Under the pieces are notes generated by a model. That model did no database searches, was not told the origin of the DNA, and saw nothing but the letters and a program-made list of their open reading frames with translations. Below are positions 58,408 to 64,000 of a stretch of DNA of 64,000 nucleotides, in pieces. This DNA is from Sclerotiophoma versabilis (Eukaryota > Ascomycota > Dothideomycetes > Pleosporales > Didymellaceae): the NCBI GenBank assembly GCA_012274445.1, contig JAAROD010000094.1, forward strand, positions 744,001 to 808,000, in the 5' to 3' direction. A program made the translations under genes and the position numbers. Within the stretch, counting starts at the first letter, position 1, and every line of letters starts with the position of its first letter.

Positions 58408-58969
58408 CTCTACACTCCAGAAACCTAGAAACAATTGGTAATGATGTGCGAAAGGCGGAGACACCGGGGAAGATCCTTAGTTCCCGACCCTTCTTCTTAT
58501 GCCGTTGGGGTTGCGGTGGAGACCTCCGCTGTGAGTGCCAAGTGAAAGTCTAGCGGCGTAGGCGCCTTGGCCCAGCGACGCACATTCCTCTTCTGGCAAA
58601 ATGCGTTTTGTACCTGATAACAAAAGTCCAATCATGTGGCACACGTGCGATACTCGCATATGATATGCAGGTATCAAGCAGGAACCTGGATTTCGGATTT
58701 GGCCTGGCATGAACGCGACCTTGCCGTTACCCATCCACGTGGTCTTGGACGCACTGGAGACCAATAGCAGTTTTCCGGAGCATTCATACCTCTAAAGACC
58801 CCCGGTAGTCGGAAATTTCCATTTTATGCAAACGGGTATCGTGAAGTGATGGTCTTGGGGGCGGTGCAATGCTATAAGAAGGTATCCTCCGAGCAGTCCA
58901 GGTAAGATATCTTCCGCATACTCCAAATGTGGAGATGGGAAGACTCTACTACTGTAGTAGAGATAGGTG
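58408..58969. other. 5' flank of the nucleotidase gene
   Basis: 562 bp with no supported gene. Confidence 0.4.
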
Positions 58970-59760
58970 CTGTTTAATTTATGTGCCTGAGTACTTAAAA
59001 TTGCTGTAGACTTGTCTTCTGCGTTCTCGTCCTTGTCCTCATCGCTGCTTTCGTCATCGCTGCTCTCTTTGTGCTCGCCGTCTTTACCCTCCTCTTTTTC
59101 GTCATTATTAAGTCGGTCTCTATCAACGGCTCCAGAAGTATCTTCACCGCCTTAGCCAGCTGGGCTCGATTTATACTAGCGGTGTCCTTGCCGTAATCCA
59201 TGTGTACTAGCAGGCGAGTCAATCTCACCCTGCTTTGCTGATGCTGACAAAGTAGGGAAGGCAGTTTCGAGTGGCCTTCCTTCCGCAATCTCCTTATGAG
59301 ACAGAAGGGAAAATTCCTTCTTCCACGCGCTGTCAACATCTTGGTCGACTGTATGGTTACCATGGACTTACGGAATCTCGTTCGACAGTAATCTTCTCTA
59401 ATTGACTAGCCTGTGGGATGGTTCGAAGAGCCGTGGCGTCGTTGAACCTTGCCCAGCACTTGGATGTCTTCTTGAATTTGGCCTTGATCTTCGACAGCTC
59501 GCCAGATCTCTGCGATGCGGCTAGTAAGTCTTGCATCTAGTGTGTGATATTAGCAGAGTGCCACTTCGGCGCAATGAAGGTAGTCTGGTAAGCTAAGATG
59601 TGGTCGAAACTCGATTCCCTTGAGAGCATGAAGGACCTGCCGCATTTCTGGATGCTGGTATCTCTTTGTCAGAAAGCTTTCGCGACCTGTTCGCGTCTTG
59701 CTGATAACCGTAACCGTGCGCTGTAATTCAACGACTGCTGTTGGTATTCATTTGTTGTTC
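58970..59760 (-). pseudogene. relic or partial gene with acidic C-terminal tail
   Basis: Coding-like minus-strand segments occur in changing frames. At about 59535-59370 MQDLLAASQRSGELSKIKAK and LEKITVERDS end at a GTAAGT donor. At about 59340-59230 DVDSAWKKEFSLLSHKEI and ETAFPTLSASAKQ end at a GTGAGA donor. At about 59150-58990 there is a strongly acidic tail (DEKEEGKDGEHKESSDDESS). Further upstream, TKRYQHPEMRQVLHALKGIE lies at about 59660-59600. With those introns the pieces could form a gene, but no proper start was found and some joins need weak acceptor sites. Family unknown. Confidence 0.35.
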
Positions 59761-60598
59761 CAATCACCTACATCAGCTTGCTTATCTCCGGTGAGTCTCA
59801 GTCCACGCTTTCACCCTCAGCTTTGTTCATATGCTTCCCATAGGAACCGTATCATTCCGCTGATGAGCGGTTGTAAACTCTGCTAAAACCTAAGAACATT
59901 GAACACATAGGCATCTAGGCGTGACCTGAAGGGAGAATTGCAATTTTGGGCGAGCACTTAAGAAATTTGGGCATTATTTGGCCATGGTGGTGACGTCAAG
60001 CAAAGCTATCGATATTTGGTAGCTGGATGATCTAATTCTCGTCGCCCTCTTGCGCTCTGAAATGATATCACTTTATACATTTGGGAGATGAAGAGTCAGT
60101 GAACAAGGATTCCTCTCGAAATCGATGCCAATACGATCTAGACATACTTGTCAAAACGATGAGTCAGCCTGGCATAGTCCCCGCCAGCGAGAACTGGCAA
60201 AATATTTCCTGTGCCACAAACGCTCAGGATATGCCTTTAATCCATCATGCGGCTTTCTCTGCTATACGCAAGATTGCCGGCGTGGCTGAAGGTCACAATG
60301 TACGCACACTGACACAAAGACCGTCATTTGGTGTTTCTTTGCTAACAGCCTCACAAATAACAACACCCTGAAGGAGAATGTTAGGAAGAAGAAATTTTTT
60401 CAGGCTTCTGCATCATGAAAACATCCTGAGAAGATGACATGGTGCTGATGGCTAGGAAAGGAGATGACCAGAACGCAGATGCGTATGATTTGTTATAATC
60501 AACCAATTATTGCACACCTCCATGCCTACTTGTGCCAGTATCGACCATAGACTTTCTTAAGGCGAATCTGTCTTCGGTGTACCGCTCAACTTAAAGTA
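59761..60598. other. intergenic, nothing recognisable
   Basis: 0.8 kb; short frames only. Confidence 0.4.
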
Positions 60599-62207
60599 TC
60601 ATGGCTGCAACCTCTCGAAGACAGCCGTTGGATCATATCTTTTACTGACCTTTTGCAATTTTGCTTTGTTCGACGCACCATATCCAGCGATAGGGTCTTG
60701 CCATGGACTAGCGTAGTTCATGTACAAGTACGCTACGTCTTTGGCTTTGGCGTTGGCCGCAGCGGCAGCGCGATCCTTGACTTTTGCAGCATATTTATTC
60801 AGTCGCAAGTCATCGGCAGCATTGGACCATTCTAAGGCGACCAGGACGTTCATGAGCGGACCGTCGGTGACAGAGAGCCCAAGCACGTTGTCGCCTTGAG
60901 TGGTCATTTTCTTGAGAACGGGTTCCGTGATCACTTGCAGAGAGATAGCTGCGACAAGGTCCGCGGCATCGGTAATGGCAAAAATTTCCTCGAAGAAGAT
61001 ATCCTTGGTGGAGGTGCGAGATCCTTGTCAAGCTTAACGGTCCATGTTCAGAATGCTTGTCGGAGACCGGCGCCACTTGCAGGGCCGTCAAGAGCTGTTG
61101 TGAGCTCTGTAAGGCTCCGGAAGCCAGTCTGGTCCGCGACAGCACCAGTGATCGCATTGTATTTGGCCAGGATGGTGGCGTTGGGGTTGGGGTCAGAGTA
61201 CTCGAGCTCTACCTGAGCAACAGACAGGCCGCTATAAGCGAACGAGAGGATTTGGTGCGCCTTGCCATCCTTTTTGGCGTTCATGCCGAGGTTGTAGTAG
61301 GCCTCGATCAGGGCAGGGAAAGACGACTCGAGGTAGGTTCGCTGGCCACCCCACATCTGCCCTTGCGGCATAGCCTGAACTTCAAATTGGTAACGATGCC
61401 AAAGTTATTACCAACCCCTCGCAGAGCCCAGTAGAGATCCGGAGAAGAAGCTTGACTGACGTTAATGATGAGGCCCGACGCTGTGACGACTTCGTAGCTC
61501 AAGACATTGTCACATGCAAGACCGTACTGGTTTGAGAAGTAGGAAATACCTCCACCGAGAGTCAAGCCACCGACACCGACGCTGGCGACGCGACCTCCAA
61601 TGACGGTGGCGTTGTATTTCTCCAATTTGGAGTAGATGTCATGCCAAGTATGGCCAGGCTGAAAAGATGCAGTCCTCTTATCCGCAGCAAGAGAGATCTT
61701 GTTCAACTTCTCAAAGCTTATGGTGATGCCGCCGTCAATGTTTGAGCCTCCAGACACAGCAGGGTGACCACCACTCTTGACCGCGAATGGGCACTGGGTC
61801 AGGCGTGAGATAAGTATAGCAGTCGATACATCAAGAGCCTTTGTGGGCTTGAAAACACACTAAGGTGTGATCTTACGTTGCTGGCCAGACCAGTATGAGT
61901 TGATAAACGATGTGAACCCTGTCTCCGTTTGACTTTCGAGGCTGCTGTTGCGGAAGATGAAGTTGAGAGATTTGTACTGTGACATAATCAGCTGGGGCTA
62001 CCATCTTCACATTACACTTGTTGTAGGTTACAGCAGCAGAGAAGCCAGAAGTTGATGGTCTGTCAGTGAGTGACGCCAGATCAGGAAGTGCTGAGACGTT
62101 GACGCCGTTGTCAAGGAGCGCCTCAGTGATGTTGAAATCTGCCAGTTCAAAAGTGCTCTGGGATGCTACTGCAGCCACAAGGGCCGCCAAGGTATGATGG
62201 TCTTCAT
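60599..62207 (-). pseudogene. FAD-linked oxidase (BBE-like, secreted type), inactivated
   Basis: The minus strand reads as a berberine-bridge-enzyme-like flavoprotein in broken pieces. The N-terminus MKTII is out of frame with LAALVAAVASQSTFELADFN, a split signal peptide. TAG at 61860-61862 falls inside TP.CVFKPTKALDVSTA. The intact FAD-binding stretch follows: FAVKSGGHPAVSGGSNIDGG, GHTWHDIYSKLEKYNATVIG, GGLTLGGGISYFSNQYGLAC, WALRGVGNNFGIVTN. A frameshift lies near 61385 (to EVQAMPQGQMWGGQRTYLES), TGA at 61048-61050 stands where a Trp-rich motif is expected, and another frame change near 61010 leads to FFEEIFAITDAADLV. The C-terminal YMNYASPWQDPIAGYG is the family's typical end. Two or more stops plus three or more frame changes cannot be repaired by plausible introns, so the gene is dead. 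In life these secreted enzymes oxidise sugars or secondary metabolites. Confidence 0.82.
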
Positions 62208-64000
62208 GTGTCCGGCCTAAACGTTGCTCGAGATGTGACGACAGAGAGTGAAGTGCAGCTGCGACACAGAAAGTGCGGTGTAAAGTGAAGGATAGGATGA
62301 AGGAAAGACTGACACTGGTGTTTCTGCAGACCAGCGGAAGAAAATCATTCCTCATCTGGCGTTCAGTGGGCTATGGTCGCGGATGTTGTGGAAGGGCAAG
62401 GGCGCTTCAGTGGCCCGGAGCTCGCTTGGATATTGGCTGCGCCTGATCTATGTTGGTGAGTGCAACTCCCAACGTCCTCCTAGCCATGGGTAGTTAACGT
62501 GAACCGCCGACTCGGGGAATCGGATGGATTAGGTCGGGTTGTAAGACGCATATCTAAGGGGGACGCGGCCTGCAATGGGAGCAGCGTGCTGACATGGCAA
62601 CTTGTCCGGTTGTGGGCTGTTCTTCTTCACCAGGTATTCGCGGTACACGTTCAGTCAGCCGTTGATAGGTTTCTACGCCAAGCTGGTCCAGAGTCTAGTA
62701 CGGTCGTGTCTACAGGCGAGGGGTTTTAATCTATGCAATACCCCACGCAAGGTTACGCAGAATCCTGCCGGATTTCGCTTCCCCGAGTTGCACCCCAAGA
62801 TGCGTTTGTGCCATGAGACCATCGCAACACAATTGTATATTTCTAAGGTTTCCTGGCGGGATTTGCAAAGCCATACATGACGATGAGAGAATGCGATATC
62901 GTGCTCCTGAAGTGGACTTCACGTCAAAGATGGTGGAGTACAGGCCACAAATCCTCGCGTGGAAGGCGGCACAATCGTTCTCTTCGAGCACTCCAGTTGT
63001 GAGCCGCACCCTTCTGTCCCTGAGATTCGGCCCTTTCCGGGATCCATTTATACGCGAATAAAGGCTGCTCCGAACGTATGGCTTAGGGTCATAAACTGCC
63101 TGTTTATTTCAACGACGCGGCACGTTAGGCGACAGTCATAGTTTTTTGCTTACTAGGCAATCGCACCCAGAAACCGCACCGCAGACTTCATTACGGGATG
63201 AGAGTGACGGACAAACTAACAAGATGCCCAAGGGCTATGCTTGAGACTCCAAGACACCAAGTTAATCACGCGATATGCCCGCATATGTCTGCAGCCAAGC
63301 GAAGTAAGTCGAGAATCGTACGGCATGAAATGGTCGCAAGTTCCGCGCAACATTGGCCAAGGTGAGCCTGCTGATATTCACCCTGTGGTATACCGAGTCT
63401 TCGTTTTTGTGCTGCAGCAAGATGCTGGGCTGCGCGAGACCCGAACACCGGTATACAGCTCAAACTCGGAACCGTCTTGCATTTGGCGAATTATGGGGCG
63501 TTTGAGATCGTGTCAGCCCAAGTTTAGTTTTGACCATTTTTGTTCTTGATCGAAACTTATCTTTCTCGCAGTGGACGGACGTTGTTCCCGCCATCGGAAC
63601 CTTCCTGACAGCCTGTCAATCATTTTAGCATGACAGAAATTACGATGAAACTGTCCCTAAGCGGCGGTTTCTTGAGGTCCTACACAATGGTTGTCTTAGC
63701 CTCGCGCTATACGATTGCACTCCGTGGGTTCCAGACACGGAAACGGAGGCCAATGCAGTAGCAAGGATATCTCCTCCATGCCGCATATCTTTCTCATTAT
63801 AGCCATATGCTATCTGGTCATCATACCGATAGTCTATGCAAGGCTCAATTCCTGCTTGGATAATGATGGACAGCAGACGCTGTCATGTAAGATTCCTATG
63901 ATGTTAGTCATAAGTATGCCCTTCTGGCTATCACCATGGCTGGCCAAGCTTTCTTTGTTGGCACTGTACATGAGGCTGATAACAGACCTTCCGACAATTG
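62208..64000. other. 1.8 kb without recognisable gene
   Basis: Short frames on both strands, none with a domain or signal. The end of the window may cut a gene, but none is visible. Confidence 0.4.

Noticed and set aside
62731..63009. 92-codon minus-strand ORF near the right end
   Set aside because: No domain or signal, and overlapping frames of similar length exist on the other strand.

Overview
The window looks like nuclear DNA of a filamentous ascomycete, probably a Dothideomycete. The genes carry short GT-AG introns of about 46-140 bp, several proteins have fungal-type signal peptides or GPI tails, and ordinary GC-balanced gene DNA is interrupted by one very AT-rich, repeat-filled block almost lacking CpA/TpG, the mark of repeat-induced point mutation (RIP). 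The class-level placement is inference. No rRNA, tRNA or CRISPR was recognised.

Layout. 141-1645 is an intact Lsb3/Ysc84 actin-patch gene, followed by a decayed gene (about 2.46-4.11 kb) at the edge of the AT-rich block. 5.19-28.17 kb is the RIP-ruined transposon nest. It holds a Gypsy chromovirus (Gypsy-1, pol about 6.85-10.3 kb) and a second complete Gypsy chromovirus (Gypsy-2, 12331-18996) with matching 167-169 bp LTRs and a 5-bp target duplication CCTAA. It also holds a 6358-bp hAT element (20722-27079) with perfect 16-bp terminal inverted repeats and an 8-bp duplication AGTTTATA, sitting inside a Fot1/pogo transposase gene that it splits into two pieces.

28.6-41.1 kb carries an amidase, a secreted two-domain GH43 glycosidase, a disordered hypothetical protein, a probable TORC1 subunit Tco89, a small uncertain minus-strand gene and a small GPI-type surface protein. 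44.1-49.1 kb carries two minus-strand genes: a His/Gln-rich fungal protein with an N-terminal zinc-like motif, and an ABCF ATPase.

50.3-58.4 kb is an enzyme neighbourhood: a RidA-family protein with a signal peptide, divergent from a secreted L-amino-acid oxidase, then an alpha/beta hydrolase and a GPI-type 5'-nucleotidase. RidA enzymes hydrolyse the imino acids that amino-acid oxidases produce, so the adjacent pair suggests an exported oxidase plus imine-clearing module. This is the most interesting biological idea here. The right end holds a relic acidic-protein locus and a BBE-type FAD oxidase pseudogene with stops and frameshifts; 62.2-64 kb shows nothing recognisable.
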